A stretch of 64,000 nt of DNA from Sporisorium sorghi (taxonomy: Eukaryota > Basidiomycota > Ustilaginomycetes > Ustilaginales > Ustilaginaceae): assembly GCA_023212695.1 (NCBI GenBank), contig JALCCG010000025.1:62001-126000 (forward strand). The letters are read 5' to 3'. The notes beneath the pieces are model-generated. The model saw only the letters and a list, made by a program, of their open reading frames with translations. It searched no databases and was not told where the DNA came from. This document shows positions 19,381 through 31,100 of this stretch, one piece after another. The stretch's first letter is position 1; each line of letters begins with the position of its first letter. A program made the translations under genes and the position numbers.

Positions 19381-22300
19381 ATGAACTCGTCATCGGGTAG
19401 ACCCACTACGGGTCGGCCAACAACCGGCCGCCCCACGACAGGCAGGCCTACCACCGGTCGCCCTGGCACGCGCGGTGGCACTGCCAATCTTAGACCTCCC
19501 ACACAGGGCCAAGGCGCCTATCCTCCTCAAGAGCATGATACCTACATCCAGGAGGAATGGGATGAGGAGGAGTACGAATCCGAGGACGACGGTGATGTCT
19601 TTGCCTTTGTTCCTCCCGACCTCGGTCCTGCACCTGAATTGCAACACAATCCGCTCGATCCCTCGATAGACAATCAGAACCGTCAGCAGCAGCAACAGCA
19701 CCAAGACTACTCTGCGGATCAGCATGGCGCTGCCGCCGCCGCCGCCGCCGCCGCCGCTGCTGCTGCTCCGGCCGACGTCGCCGACCAGAACGAGAACGAA
19801 ACCTACTACTACGACGAGGCCACCGGCGCAGTCTACGACTCACAAGGCCGTCTCGTCGACGTCTCGGCACAAAACTTGGCAGCTGCTGCTGCACAACCAG
19901 ACGCTCCTCTTCACGCACAGGTCCGTGATTTGCGACACGAAGCAGACGCCACTCCATCCCCCGCTTCCGAGATCACCCTCGACAACGCCATCGCCTCCTC
20001 CTCCTCCCTCAAGCCACGCGTGTCCACCGACAACCGCTCCTACGACTCGACCAGCACCTTCACACGCGACCCTTCCGGCCAGCCGCTCAACCATGCCCGA
20101 TCCTACGCCGCTTTTCCTTCCATGGAAGCGCTCCCGGAAGTCGACTCACTTCCCGCCAGCCGCAGTGGCAACTCGGAGATGCGCACCACCCTCCCGCATG
20201 GCGCGCGCGATATCGGCACCACCGCCAGCGGAGGCATCTCGCTCGATCAGGCCATCCCCGCGCAGGGCAAGCGCCAGAGCGCCCAGATCGACGCATTCCC
20301 CTCGTCGCTGCCCGAGCTGCGTCGCAGCGCCGACACCGAAGACGACGTCAAGTATCCGCTCGATTCGGCCGACTACGCCTACGATGATGCCTATAAGGAC
20401 GACTTCCACATGGTCAACTTTAACGACATAGGCCAAGGTCATGGCCTGGTGCATCCTGCGCTCGACAGTGCCGAAGTGGGATCGCGCGGCGTGCGCATGG
20501 TCGAGCTCGAGATGGAGATGGAGGAAGATTCACCTTATCCGGAAGTGCGTGCTTCGGTCTCCAACATTGACGACACAGACATGCCCGTCAACACGCTGCG
20601 CATGTGGTTCATCTCGTTCTTCCTCACCATCCTCGCCACGGGCGCCAACATGTTTTTCTCGCTCCGATACCCGGCGCCGACGTTTTCGAGCACCATTGTG
20701 CTGCTCGTCGCGTATCCGATCGGCAAGCTCTTGGCGGCGATCATGCCGATTCGCGTGTGGACGCTGCCGAGGTGGTTGGGAGGGGCCGAGTTCTCGCTCA
20801 ACCCGGGTATTTACAACATCAAGGAGCACGCGCTCACCTCAATCATGGCGAGCATCTCCATCATCACCGCGTACGGCATCAACGTGGTCATTGTGCAAGA
20901 CTCGGATCGGTACTATGGCGAGCCCAAGGCGATTGGCTTTGACATCCTGTTCGTGCTCAGCTCGCAGATCATCGGGGTTGGTTTGGCGGGGTTGTGTCGA
21001 CGCTTCCTCGTCTGGCCGGCGAGCATGATCTGGCCTCAGAACTTGGTGTCGGCTACGATCCTCAACACGCTGCATGCCGAGGAGGACGGTGCGGACGGCA
21101 CCATGACGCGCTTCCGCTTCTTTGTCGTGTTTGGCACGGGTGCGTTCTTCCTCTACTGGGTGCCTGGCTACTTGTTCACCGCGCTCTCCGTGTTCAACTG
21201 GGTCTGCTGGATCTGGCCCACCAACATGCCCGTCAACGTGGTCTTTGGCAGCATTTCCGGTCTCGGCATGTCGACGCTCACATTCGACTGGACTCAGATC
21301 AGCTACATCGGCTCGCCGCTCGTCACGCCTTGGTGGGCCGAGTGCAACATTTTCTTTGGATTTGTTGTTTTCATTTGGGTCGCGGCGCCCATCATGTGGT
21401 TCAAGAATGCGTGGTACCAGGCGTATCTCCCCTTCAACACGAGCAGCAGCTGGGACAGGTACGGGCAGCCGTACAACATCAGCCGCGTGATCACCAACGG
21501 CTCGGATCTGGACCAAGCGGCGTACGAGGCGTATTCTCCGCTGTATCTTTCAACGACGCTGTCGCTGGTGTATACCACTGGGTTTGCGATGCTCACGTCG
21601 GTGCTGACGCATACGCTGCTGTATCATGGGAAAGCGTTGAAGAAGGGCTTCATGCGGATCCGCACCGAGGAGGACGACGTGCATGCCAAGTTCATGCGCC
21701 ACTATCCGGAGACGCCGGACTGGTGGTATGCGTGCGTGTTCCTGGTGGCGTTGGTGTTCGGAGTGGTGATGGTCGAGGTGTACGACACGGGCCTGCCGAT
21801 CTGGGCGTTGCTGGTGTCGATCCTGATTCCGACGATCTACATCCTGCCTGCCGGGTTCGTGTATGCGATGACGGGCCAGGGGATCGGGACGAACCTGATT
21901 GGCGAGCTGCTCGTCGGGTACATGCTGCCGGGCAAGCCGCTGCCCAACATGATCTTCAAGGCTTTTGCGCTCCAAGGGCTTTTTGGTGGACTCCAGTTCG
22001 TCCAAGACCTCAAACTCGGGCACTACATGAAAATCCCGCCGCGCCTGACGTTTATCGCCCAGCTGTCTGGCGTCGTCGTCGCATGCTTCGTTCAGCTCGG
22101 CGTCAAGAGCTGGATGTTCAGCAACATCGACGGGATCTGTTCGCCCGAGCAGCCGAACCGGTTTACGTGCCCGAACATCCGCGTGTTTTACACGGCCAGT
22201 TTGATCTGGGGTGCCATTGGGCCAGCGAGGATGTTTGGGCGCGACAGCATGTACCGGGCGATGTACTGGGCGATGCTGTTCGGCGCGCTGATTCCGATCC

Positions 22301-22686
22301 CCTTCTGGATGCTTGCTAGGCGGTACCCGAGGAGCTGGATCCGGTACGTGTCGTGGCCGGTCATCTTTGCGGGTGTCAGCTTTATCCCCCCTGCGAGCGG
22401 GATCAACTACTCGTCCTGGTTCGCCGTCGGGTTCGTGTTCCAGTACCTCGTCAGGAAGTACAACTTTAGGTGGTGGAGCAAGTACAACTTCGTGCTTGCT
22501 GCGGCGCTGGATAGCGGGACGATCATCAGTACTATTGTGATCTTTTTCGCGTTGGTGCTGCCGAAGAACGGGACGTTGCAGTTGAATTGGTGGGGGAACG
22601 AGGTTGCTGGCAATACGTATGATGCGGCTGGGTATGCGTTGAGGGATCCGCCTGAGGGCGGGTTTGGGGCTTTGCCGCATTTCTGA
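19381..22686 (+). CDS. Oligopeptide transporter, OPT family
   Basis: Single-exon protein of 1101 residues. The first 400 are hydrophilic and probably cytosolic: four near-perfect copies of a GRPTT pentapeptide at residues 6-25, a poly-Ala run encoded by GCC repeats (about 117-130), and acidic stretches. From about residue 405 there are about a dozen or more membrane segments. The OPT hallmark NPGIYNIKEHALTSIMASIS lies in the first third of the membrane part, and KIPPR and later aromatic motifs follow. OPT proteins are proton-coupled importers of small peptides, glutathione or metal-siderophore-like ligands at the plasma membrane. The substrate is not predictable here. The N-terminal extension is much longer than in yeast Opt1/Opt2, so control through this tail (trafficking, ubiquitination) is a possibility. 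Confidence 0.93.
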   Translation: MNSSSGRPTTGRPTTGRPTTGRPTTGRPGTRGGTANLRPPTQGQGAYPPQEHDTYIQEEWDEEEYESEDDGDVFAFVPPDLGPAPELQHNPLDPSIDNQNRQQQQQHQDYSADQHGAAAAAAAAAAAAAPADVADQNENETYYYDEATGAVYDSQGRLVDVSAQNLAAAAAQPDAPLHAQVRDLRHEADATPSPASEITLDNAIASSSSLKPRVSTDNRSYDSTSTFTRDPSGQPLNHARSYAAFPSMEALPEVDSLPASRSGNSEMRTTLPHGARDIGTTASGGISLDQAIPAQGKRQSAQIDAFPSSLPELRRSADTEDDVKYPLDSADYAYDDAYKDDFHMVNFNDIGQGHGLVHPALDSAEVGSRGVRMVELEMEMEEDSPYPEVRASVSNIDDTDMPVNTLRMWFISFFLTILATGANMFFSLRYPAPTFSSTIVLLVAYPIGKLLAAIMPIRVWTLPRWLGGAEFSLNPGIYNIKEHALTSIMASISIITAYGINVVIVQDSDRYYGEPKAIGFDILFVLSSQIIGVGLAGLCRRFLVWPASMIWPQNLVSATILNTLHAEEDGADGTMTRFRFFVVFGTGAFFLYWVPGYLFTALSVFNWVCWIWPTNMPVNVVFGSISGLGMSTLTFDWTQISYIGSPLVTPWWAECNIFFGFVVFIWVAAPIMWFKNAWYQAYLPFNTSSSWDRYGQPYNISRVITNGSDLDQAAYEAYSPLYLSTTLSLVYTTGFAMLTSVLTHTLLYHGKALKKGFMRIRTEEDDVHAKFMRHYPETPDWWYACVFLVALVFGVVMVEVYDTGLPIWALLVSILIPTIYILPAGFVYAMTGQGIGTNLIGELLVGYMLPGKPLPNMIFKAFALQGLFGGLQFVQDLKLGHYMKIPPRLTFIAQLSGVVVACFVQLGVKSWMFSNIDGICSPEQPNRFTCPNIRVFYTASLIWGAIGPARMFGRDSMYRAMYWAMLFGALIPIPFWMLARRYPRSWIRYVSWPVIFAGVSFIPPASGINYSSWFAVGFVFQYLVRKYNFRWWSKYNFVLAAALDSGTIISTIVIFFALVLPKNGTLQLNWWGNEVAGNTYDAAGYALRDPPEGGFGALPHF

Positions 22687-23412
22687 GAGGATAGGGAGGG
22701 GTCAATGGTATGTTTTGGTCTGCGAGTTTCGAGATGTGTGTGCGAAGGGACGACGTGTGTGATCGGTTTGAAGAGGAAGGTTGTGGTGTGAGAAGGTGGA
22801 TGCGCTCGAGGTGCCGTTGTGACCCGGTGTGACGATGGTGGCCGACTCTGCGGCTCTGGCTAGCGTCGGGATACCCGTTCCGAGCGCTGCGCCGTCTCGC
22901 TTGCTCATTCACCCGTCTGTGATAGTCTGAGAGCCGATGTCGAGCATGACAGAGCCAGCACCCACCGCCCCTTCCAACGAGAGCCACAGACGTGAGGCAT
23001 GACCTGTCTTGCGCTCGAGTCTACCGGTCGTCACCCTCACCCTCACTTGGTCACTCTCCAGTCTTCACACATTGACCATGCACCAACGCACCGTGGCCCA
23101 ACCAGCTCGTCTTGCGCTCACCACCTCCGCCCTTCTCATCTCCTCGACATCGACAACGCCCGATGTTCAAGCTTCCGCCCGTTCCACCCCGGCTCTCGCA
23201 CCTCGTCGCATCACTTCCAGCTGCTGACACATACACGCGCGCTCAAACCACCCTCTCGTCGAGCGCACCTCGGTCGCATCACCACACCCTCCCGCTCTCA
23301 GACTCTCTCCGCACCGTGGCTCTGCACAGACATCGCAAATCCAAAAGCCACAACTGGATTACAACTACAAACCCACCCCCGAAAAACATACATCTAGACC
23401 CTTTTCACGGGG
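22687..23412. other. Convergent intergenic region, OPT transporter / PDE1
   Basis: This stretch of 726 bp lies between two stop codons and so needs no promoter, which makes its length slightly unusual. An ATG at 22936 opens a short frame (M-S-S-M-T-E-P-A-P) that runs into a possible donor (GTGAGG at about 22990), and C/T-rich DNA with candidate acceptors follows. A small spliced plus-strand gene is possible, but no combination of exons gave a recognisable protein, so none is called. Confidence 0.35.
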
Positions 23413-25694
23413 CTAACACTCGATGCGCATGCCCTTTTCCGCCATGACGAATCTCACGCCTAGCATGGCCGCCTGCTCCTCCTGGTTCAGCTCGTCGAGG
23501 ATCTTCTGCGGGGCTGTCCTGTGGTCAAGCCGCGGTTCGGGTGCAGCGAGCGGGGTGGCGTCCACATCCACGTCCACGTCGACGTCCTGGCCGTGCGCAG
23601 CAGCGGCGAGCGACGAGCTGGCCGACGTGGTCGACGTGGGCGAAGCCGGTTGTTCCTGCGCTGCTGCTGCGTCTGGCTCCTGCACAAACGTCGGGAACAG
23701 CGCCGGTTTGACGTGGATCACAATGACCCCCAACCCAGCCAGCTGTCCACGAAGTTCCGAGTCTTGGTCGTACACGCTGCCGCCGCCAGGGTTCAGATAC
23801 TGCTGCTGCACCTCGGCATCATCCACGTGTGTCGACACCGCAGCCGTGCCCAACGGCGAAGGCGCCAGATGCGGATGGATCGACGACCGCAGATCGCCAT
23901 TCACACCTCCACCCGCACCACTCGCGCCACTTGCACCCACACCCACGCCGTGATGCCCCGCACTGCGGCTGCTCGCATTCGAAGGACGCCGCATCTTCTC
24001 GCGGTACCTCTTGACCATCTGCGCGAGCACGCGCAACTCGTCAAACAGATGCTTGACCGACAAGTGCCCGTACAAAAACTCAGTCGGGTGGTTCTTAGGG
24101 AAACTGCACTCCAAGAAAATGGCGTTGAGCTTGCCCTCGGCAAAGCGCTCCGCGGCGTGGCTCCACACCTGTCGATTGCGAGGCGCTTTCGAGACGCAGT
24201 CGGGCTCGACATCGCCGAAAAACAGCACATCCTTGTCGTGGCCCTTGTGCGTGATGAAGAACGCTGTCGAGTCGAGGGCAGGAGGTGTGCGGTCGATCGA
24301 GACACGACGAGGTGGCTGCCTTATCGACGAAGGAGCGGCCGACGAGCCTGCACCGACGCCGCTGTTGCTCGCAGACGAAACAGCCGGCGTCCAGGCCGAG
24401 GGAGGCGAAGCTCGTCGTTCCGAGCCCTGGGCGGTGCGAGGCCTTCGATTCTTGGCTGGTCTCTCGGGCGGTTGTCTGCTGTTGAACGCTGTCGACTGCG
24501 AAGGGATGCTCGGCCCACTGCTCGCGGACGGCAGCATTGCAGCCGAGCATAAGGAGCTCGTCGAGGAAGACGTAGATGTGGTGCCCACCGCAGCAGCGGG
24601 AGAGGCTCGAGGAGACACAGGCTCACCCGGTTTCACCGTGGAAGCATCGGTGGGAGTGAGCGAGCCATTCGAAGGTTTGGCGTTGGACGCGAAAAAGGGA
24701 CTGTTGTTGAATGACGGCCGGCGGAAGGCAGCAATGTTGGACTCGCTTCCTTGCGAGATGCTTTCGAGCGTGCGCATGCGATCTTCGACGCCTCGCGAGA
24801 GTTGGAAGGAGCTCATCTGCGTGCTGATGGGCAGCGACATGCGCTTGCTAAAGTAGTTCGAGTTAAGCTGTGCTGGTGCGTAGGTGGGCGTGGGCGGTGC
24901 GGGTGGCTCTGAGGGGTTGAGGCCGTGCGAGAGAGCAAAGGGCAGGACGCTGAGCGTGTCGCTGACTGAAAAGGGACGCTGGTTGTCGAGGCTGCGCATG
25001 TGGTACATGGTGTGCGGTTCGTCTTCTTTCCAGGACGCCAACTTGGGCCAGATCTTGCCGTTGAACATTTCGAGAATGTTTTCGAGAGTAGGTTTGAGGC
25101 CAAAGACGGTCCTCTTGCCGGGGAGGGAAGCAGAACCTAAGACGAGACCGAGGATGTGATCCAAGTGGGCGTGGGATATCAAAAAGGCCTGCGAGAAGGA
25201 AGCCATGAGACCGGCGCGCAAGTAGGCCGAGGGTGTGGTGGATGGGAACTCAAAGTCGTAAAAGGCGGAATCGGGGCCTTGCTGTTCGAGCACGTCGGTG
25301 AGCGCACCGAGCCACGAGCCGCCCTCGACAACGATGGAGCCATCCTGCCAGTCTTGATCGGCGGGCTTGAGGAGGTAGCAGGAGCAGTCGCCTTCGAGGG
25401 GGCCACCACCGGTGCCGAGACAGACAAAGCTGAACGAGGCGGGTTGGTGCTCGGGATGGAGGGCGACGCGTGGTTGCTTGCGTCTGCGATAGTCGTTGGC
25501 CGAGTAGAAGGATTGGTCCGAGTGGGTGGAGGTTCTGCGAAGGGCGTTGCGAGAGGTGGTGGCGGCGGAGGCGGCGGAGGCGGCGGCGGCGCTTTCGCTT
25601 GTGCTCGCGACGGCGTTGTTGGCGAAATGGTGCAGCTGAGATGAGGACGAGGGGGATGAAGACAAGGCGACTGGCTGCCTAGCAGCGGAAGAAG

Positions 25695-25733
<39 letters not shown>

Positions 25734-25743
25734 GGTTGGCCAT
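23413..25743 (-). CDS. PDE1: Class II 3',5'-cyclic-nucleotide phosphodiesterase (PDE1 type)
   Basis: Single-exon protein of 776 residues. The metal site HAHLDH (His191, His193, Asp195, His196) and the following GLVLGSASLPGKRTVFGL...FNGKIWPKLASW are diagnostic for the class II, metallo-beta-lactamase-fold cAMP phosphodiesterases. The second half of the fold (ITHKGHDKDVLFFGDVEPD, IFLECSFP, YGHLSVKHLFDEL) lies after about residue 495. Between them is a Ser/Pro-rich insert of about 220 residues, with another insert further on, so the protein is much longer than the roughly 370-430 residues usual for yeast Pde1. The N terminus carries a 15-serine run. The insert has PKA-type sites (KRMS near 301, RRVS with Ser482). 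It lowers cAMP, opposing PKA signalling, which in smuts governs the budding-filamentous switch. Confidence 0.92.
25691..25733. repeat. (GAT)n repeat encoding the N-terminal poly-Ser of PDE1
   Basis: About 14 tandem GAT units on the plus strand read as TCA/TCC-type serine codons on the minus strand, giving the Ser run right after the first residues of PDE1. It is an in-frame trinucleotide tract with likely length variation. Confidence 0.85.
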
Positions 25744-27121
25744 GGCTGTGAAGAGTTTTGACCGGATGGCAGGGTAGCTGGAATGGGCGAAGCGAAGCGC
25801 AAAGGGGGGGGAAAACGGGATGAGATGGAGTCTTTTGCGCAGAAAAAGTGGACAGAGCGGGAATTTTGCGAGGAAGAGCTGCTTGATTGGCGATATGAAA
25901 CGAGGGGGAATCGAAAGTCGTGTGATACCAAATGACGCGCGCTTCTTCCGGTTGCTGGTGGTGGTGTTGTTGTTGTTGTTGTTGTTGGTGCGCGCGGTGG
26001 AGCTGCAGATGCTGCAAGGGCAAGTTTGGTTCTTATGCGCAAGCGAGCCAGAGAGCCGGAGAGCAGGGTGCGAGGTGTGTCCGCAATGCGGTTGCTGTCA
26101 GGCTAGAAATGCGCTGCGCTGGAAAGGGGCGCGATAGAGTACAGAAGTGACCAGAAGCGTCTGTTTGAGCTTGACGTTGACTAGGGTGGATGGTGAACCC
26201 GAAAAAGACAGTTGCCGCTGGATCAAGATGAGAGGAGTGGGATTGAGCGTCGGTATGGTTGCTGCCAAGATGGTGTTGAAAACAGGCCGAGCAAGTCAAC
26301 GCGAGTTCATTTCGGTATGAACCACCAGTGAGTCGAGTAGAAAAGAAGCAACGCCACTTGACAATGTTGCTAGGTTGCAAGGATGCAGGAACGTGGATGA
26401 TCTTTTCGCCGCCGGAAAAGACGGAGGAAGGGCGATGTCTAGTTGGGTCGGAGGAGGAGGAGGATGAGAAGAAGGCTGCTGAACAAAGAGGATGATGATG
26501 GAGCAGCAGCAGTTGTCGCGGAGGATGAAGTGGTGCGGAAAGGTCGCGAGATGGAAGTGAAAGAGATGGTGATGGCAAAGATGAAGCGGCGGAGGCAAGA
26601 TTGTAAGAGAAGAGGAGCAACTGAGCGAATGCAGTTGGAGGGAGAGAGAGACAAAGAGAGAGAGAGAGAGCCGACGAATGAGATGCGCAAAGCAGGCAAG
26701 CCGACTTTGGCCCAAAGAGCGGAGAGGCAAAGGCACAGGCGAAAGAGAGAGAGCGCGATCAGGGTTCTCGACTCTATTTCCATTACAGCCGTCAACATAG
26801 CAGGAAAGCAGCATGGCAGCAGCATGGCAGATTCCTAGTCATTTCCAAAGACGCGCAGCCATTTGCCGCTCTCTGCCTGTACAGACGCGGATGGACAGAG
26901 CTCTGCTTGCGAAATTTGCATTGCATCGTAGCGCAGCAGCCAGTTTCGGGAAGTGCTCGTCTCTCGAGAAAACAGCTCGGGCGCGTGGCAGCACAGGGCC
27001 GCATCCACAGCTCAATTTCATAAATTACTGTATTTGCAAGAGTCTGACCACGCGAGAGAGCAAGTGAAGCAGAGAGGTCTCAAAAAATCCAAAAATATTT
27101 CAAAATTCCAAATCCAGCCTT

Positions 27122-27157
<36 letters not shown>

Positions 27158-28162
27158 AAGTCTCGCCAAAATCGTGTTTGTCTGCCTGCCTCCTGCCACT
27201 CGGTCACTAGGCAGCGGAGACAGCTTAGGCCAAGTGCATGGCTGCTCAACCGAGTCAACCTCGCTCTCTCCCTCTTGCTCCAAAAATTCCCTCTTCGGGT
27301 GCAGAGAGAGAAAGAGAGAGCAGACCAACTGCAGCCAATCCGATTACAGACCGAAGCGGAAGCGGACACGACTCCAAAAAGCAGTCAGAGCGCCTTTCCT
27401 CGAGCAGCCTCGCCTGCCGCTGCTCCCACAACCGCTGCTCACACCCGCTTTCCTACTTTACGCTTTTGTCTTGCGGCGCATTCGCCGTAGAGAATTGGCC
27501 GCGCCATTCGCCGCTCGACCAATGGCTGCGCTCTGTTTGCCATTGTTTTGAGCCGTAGCTAGCCCATCTGTACCGTATTGTGCTGTCGAAACAGCTCCAA
27601 ATGAGATGGTGCCGCAGCGAGGCTGTGCCGCGGCGTGGTGTGGAGAGAGTACCCTCACAGTCGCCCTCGTCGTCGTCCTGGTCGTCGTCGGCGCGCAATG
27701 AATGGCATGATGCTTGAACGGCATGGTCTGTTTTCCTGCATCGCACTACGCGGCTGTAGCCGAACGACCGAGGGTCCAGACATCCGTACAACAAACCCAC
27801 GCGACCCTCGAAACACCGCCGCCTCCGCCTCCGCCTGCAAGCCCAAACGAGTGGATCTCACTCACCCTTGCATTCCTTAAATTGCCTCTTCATGCTGTCT
27901 GTCCGTACCTTGACACCGGATCAACATCAACCTTTAGCCTATATCGCCGCACACGACCTTCTGCGTCTTGAAACATTTCGCTTACCCTCGACGGGCTCAT
28001 CTGTCGTTGATCTGCACAACCTCACGCGCGCCTTTTCAATACATCTTTCTGACAGAACTGTGTCAAGTGCCTGTGTTCTGTGTTGTGTGCTAGTTACAAT
28101 GCGCCGAGAAATGCTTTCATGCTGCTAGTGATGCTCGTGCAACCAAGCCGCTTCCACCTCCT
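25744..28162. other. Intergenic region of 2.4 kb between PDE1 and the TOM1-like gene
   Basis: This region holds the PDE1 promoter (right of 25743) and the 3' flank of the TOM1-like gene (left of 28163). It has purine-rich simple repeats: GAGAGA blocks at 26641-26672 and a pure (GA) run at 27124-27156, plus a (TTG) run near 25964-25986. All six frames hold only short, compositionally odd ORFs. I looked here in particular for a minus-strand HECT domain that would complete the TOM1-like protein and saw none. Confidence 0.6.
27124..27156. repeat. (GA)n dinucleotide repeat
   Basis: Pure alternating GA of about 33 bp within the gene-free region between PDE1 and the TOM1-like gene. Looser GA-rich tracts lie at 26641-26672 and 18400-18450. 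GA tracts can bind GAGA-type factors, but this is likely ordinary microsatellite DNA. Confidence 0.85.
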
Positions 28163-31100
28163 TCAACGCCCAGTCATGATGTAATTGAGAGCGCGCAAGC
28201 TTCGCAGCAGCACCGCCTGCGCATTCGCCGGGCTCGCCAGCGTCGCCAACGCCTTGGACTCGATCCGTTGCGCTCCACTCATCGCCGACAGCCGATCCGT
28301 CACCGTCGGCCCGCTGATCACGATACCCGACTGCGTCACTCCCGCTGAGGCTGCAGCGGCTGCTGCCGTCGCCGCTGCTCCAGGCGTCAAGTCGCCCTCA
28401 CCACTTCCCTCGGTACCTGCACCCGCCTTCTTTTCTGCGCCCGCCGCGCCCTCCTCCTCGTCGTCCTCCTCGACCGGCTCCGGAAGCGTCGACAGGAGCG
28501 CATCTAGATCGCCCACCAACGACCGCGAAGCCTGGTTCGCCTGCTCTCGCAATGCGCCACAGATGGTCGGTCGAGCATCTTCGAGAAGGTCGACGTGCCA
28601 AGCGATCGCCAATGTGTTCTGGAAGCCCTTGCTCGAGATGGCCGTCGCCAACGGCTTGACCAGGTTGCGCAGTCGCTCAGCCGGGATGTCCGGAACCGCG
28701 TTGTCCCGCTCCTCGCCTCCCGCTTGAGCAGACTTGGGCCCGGATGGCGTCTCGGCTGTGGTCGCGCCAGCACCCAAGTTGCTCGACGTAGCTGCTGCTC
28801 TGGTGGCTCCTCCAGCTCGCGTCTGCTCGCTGTTGTCGGCGTTGACACCATCGCTTCGCACCATCTCTGTGCTCCTGGCCGCTTCGTTTGACGCGTTCGG
28901 TGCGCTTGTGGCTGGCTTGATGTTGTTGTCGCCAGACCTGTTGCGAGTGATCCACAGCAGAGGCTTGGTCGCCGTGCTGATCAGCGCCAGCAGCGAATCC
29001 ACCAACTGACTGTTGGCCAAAATCGTCTCCTTGGACAGCAACCCGAGCAGCACATTGATCGGCGCCATGCCGCGATCCGAGCCCTCCGTCTCCTTCTCCT
29101 TGCCCTTGGCTCGCTTCGGCGGTCGCGAGTCGTTTCGCAGGAACCACATGGCCGCCTCCCCATTGACCGACGTCAGGTGGAGCAGCGTCTCGATGCTGCG
29201 CGAAGCGATCAGGAACGGCGCTTCATCACCCGTCTTGGATAAGGGCGCCGTCGACCCGGCGTTTGCTTGGCCGCCTTGTTGCTGGAAAGCGCTGGCAGGG
29301 CCCGAGTTGGCCCGCTTCGGCGTCGGCCTCGACGGCGTCGAATGCATGCGGTTGGCGCGGTTGCTCATCGACACAAACGAGCGGTCGACGGCGTGCGCAT
29401 CCACCGACCCTTCCGACAGCACCATAAGAAGCAGATTCAACAGCTCGGACCGCGTCTTTGCATTCTCGCACAGGTTGGCAAGCACCTTGTGCAGATTCGT
29501 CTGCTTGGCGTTCATCTGCGGGAAGAACAGCAGTCGGACGAGCGTTGCGAGACCCGATTTGTCGAGCAGCTGGATTGCGTCGCGCTGTGCACCTCCCTTC
29601 GTAGGTTGAGCCTTGGCAATGTCACGCGCATCCATGCCTCCAGGTCGGGCGCCGCCAGACACGAGCATTTGTGTGGGCATCGCACCCAGCCGAGCAGAAG
29701 CAGAGGCTGGCACGGCACGAACCGTACCGCTCGAGACGTCTTGGCTATCTTCCTCCTCGTCGAAGCGGCGATGCTGTCGATTGCGACCATCGGCGTGCTC
29801 ATGGTGCGAGAAGGCGATCGCCATCGGGTCCGGTACGCCGCCAGGTCCGTCTCGAAGGATCTCTTCGATCGAGTCCAGATACTCATTTCTACGGGCAGCA
29901 GAGCCAGCGCCGGCCCCGCCGGCGGGCGCAGATGACGCGGCAGCTGCTGCACCTTCGCGAGCAGCTTGCGCAGGACCTTGGCCAGGACGATCTTCCGTGC
30001 CACGCGAAGCCATTTGCTCGCGGATGCGGCGTCGCGACGTCTCGAGCGCCTCTTGCTGGATCACCTCGGCACGCAGCTCGGGCGGGAGAGCATCCAGGAA
30101 TTCCGGTGCGATGGATGTCGGCTGAGGCAGATTGTTCGTTGCTTCCGCAGCTCGACGCTCACGGAAGTGCTGGTTGAGCACCTCCTCACGCAGGTCGTCA
30201 GGAAGCGCCTCGAGAAAGGTAGGGTCGATGCCCGTGTCCGAAATGTCGATCTCTTCCCCGTTGATCGAGATGGTGGTGCGAGCAGCTTCGGCAGAGGCCT
30301 GAGGTTGAGCGTTGGACGCAGCAGAAGTCGATGCTTCCGCGGCCTGTGCGGTCGACGAGCCAGTCGGGGCAGCTTCGGCATCCGCCATCTCGACATCGTC
30401 GGCAACCGCAGCCGCCGCATCAGAGCTTGGCGTGGGCTCTGTACCAGCGGTGTTGTCAGCGGCACTTGGCGCACTGTCCAGGTCGCCGGCTTGAGGACCT
30501 GCAGGAGGCGCGGCCGAGACAGAAGATCCACTGGCCTGCGCTTGACCCGCAGCCTCACCATCGGCGAGCATCTGCCTGGCACGCTCCTCGCCTTGGCGCA
30601 ACCTTTCGCGAGCCTCCTCGAGCTCCTTCTCGGTGCGCTCCTTGCCCTCGCGCAAGCGCTGGAGCTCGACCTCGGCCTGCTCTCGCACCTTCTTGGCCTG
30701 CTCGAGCGCCTTGCGGTCCTCCTCCAGCCGACGACGCGTCTCGGTACGATGCTTCTTATAGCCAGGCAGGAGCGCATTGATGAGGTGAGCCCGCATCTTG
30801 GAAGTGCGCTCGCTCGACACAGTGGAAGAGGGAAGCAAGATGAGCGCCTCCTCGGACCATCTCGCGAGCGTGGTGCCGGGGGTGAACGACTGCGCCAGGG
30901 CAACAGGATCGTTCATGGCAGCAGCCTGCCTAGAGTTGAACGCTCGCTGCCCATCGCCTCCGAGCACAGCTTGGCCATGTTGGGTGTGGCTGTGAGGATG
31001 GTGGTGATGGTGGTGACCTCCGCGACCAGGTCGGCCGGTCACATCAATGCTGTCGATGCGCATGCGACCACCGTCGCCTAGCTCGATGCGGATGCCCTGA

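Noticed and set aside
22936..23397. Small spliced plus-strand gene between OPT transporter and PDE1
   Set aside because: A start and donor are visible, but no exon combination gave a recognisable or convincing protein.
26443..26838. 131-codon plus-strand Arg/Glu-rich ORF between PDE1 and the TOM1-like gene
   Set aside because: Translation of GA-rich simple sequence; no conserved motif.
25744..28162. Missing HECT domain hidden downstream of the TOM1-like stop
   Set aside because: No minus-strand frame shows HECT-like text and the longest ORFs are short and repeat-derived.
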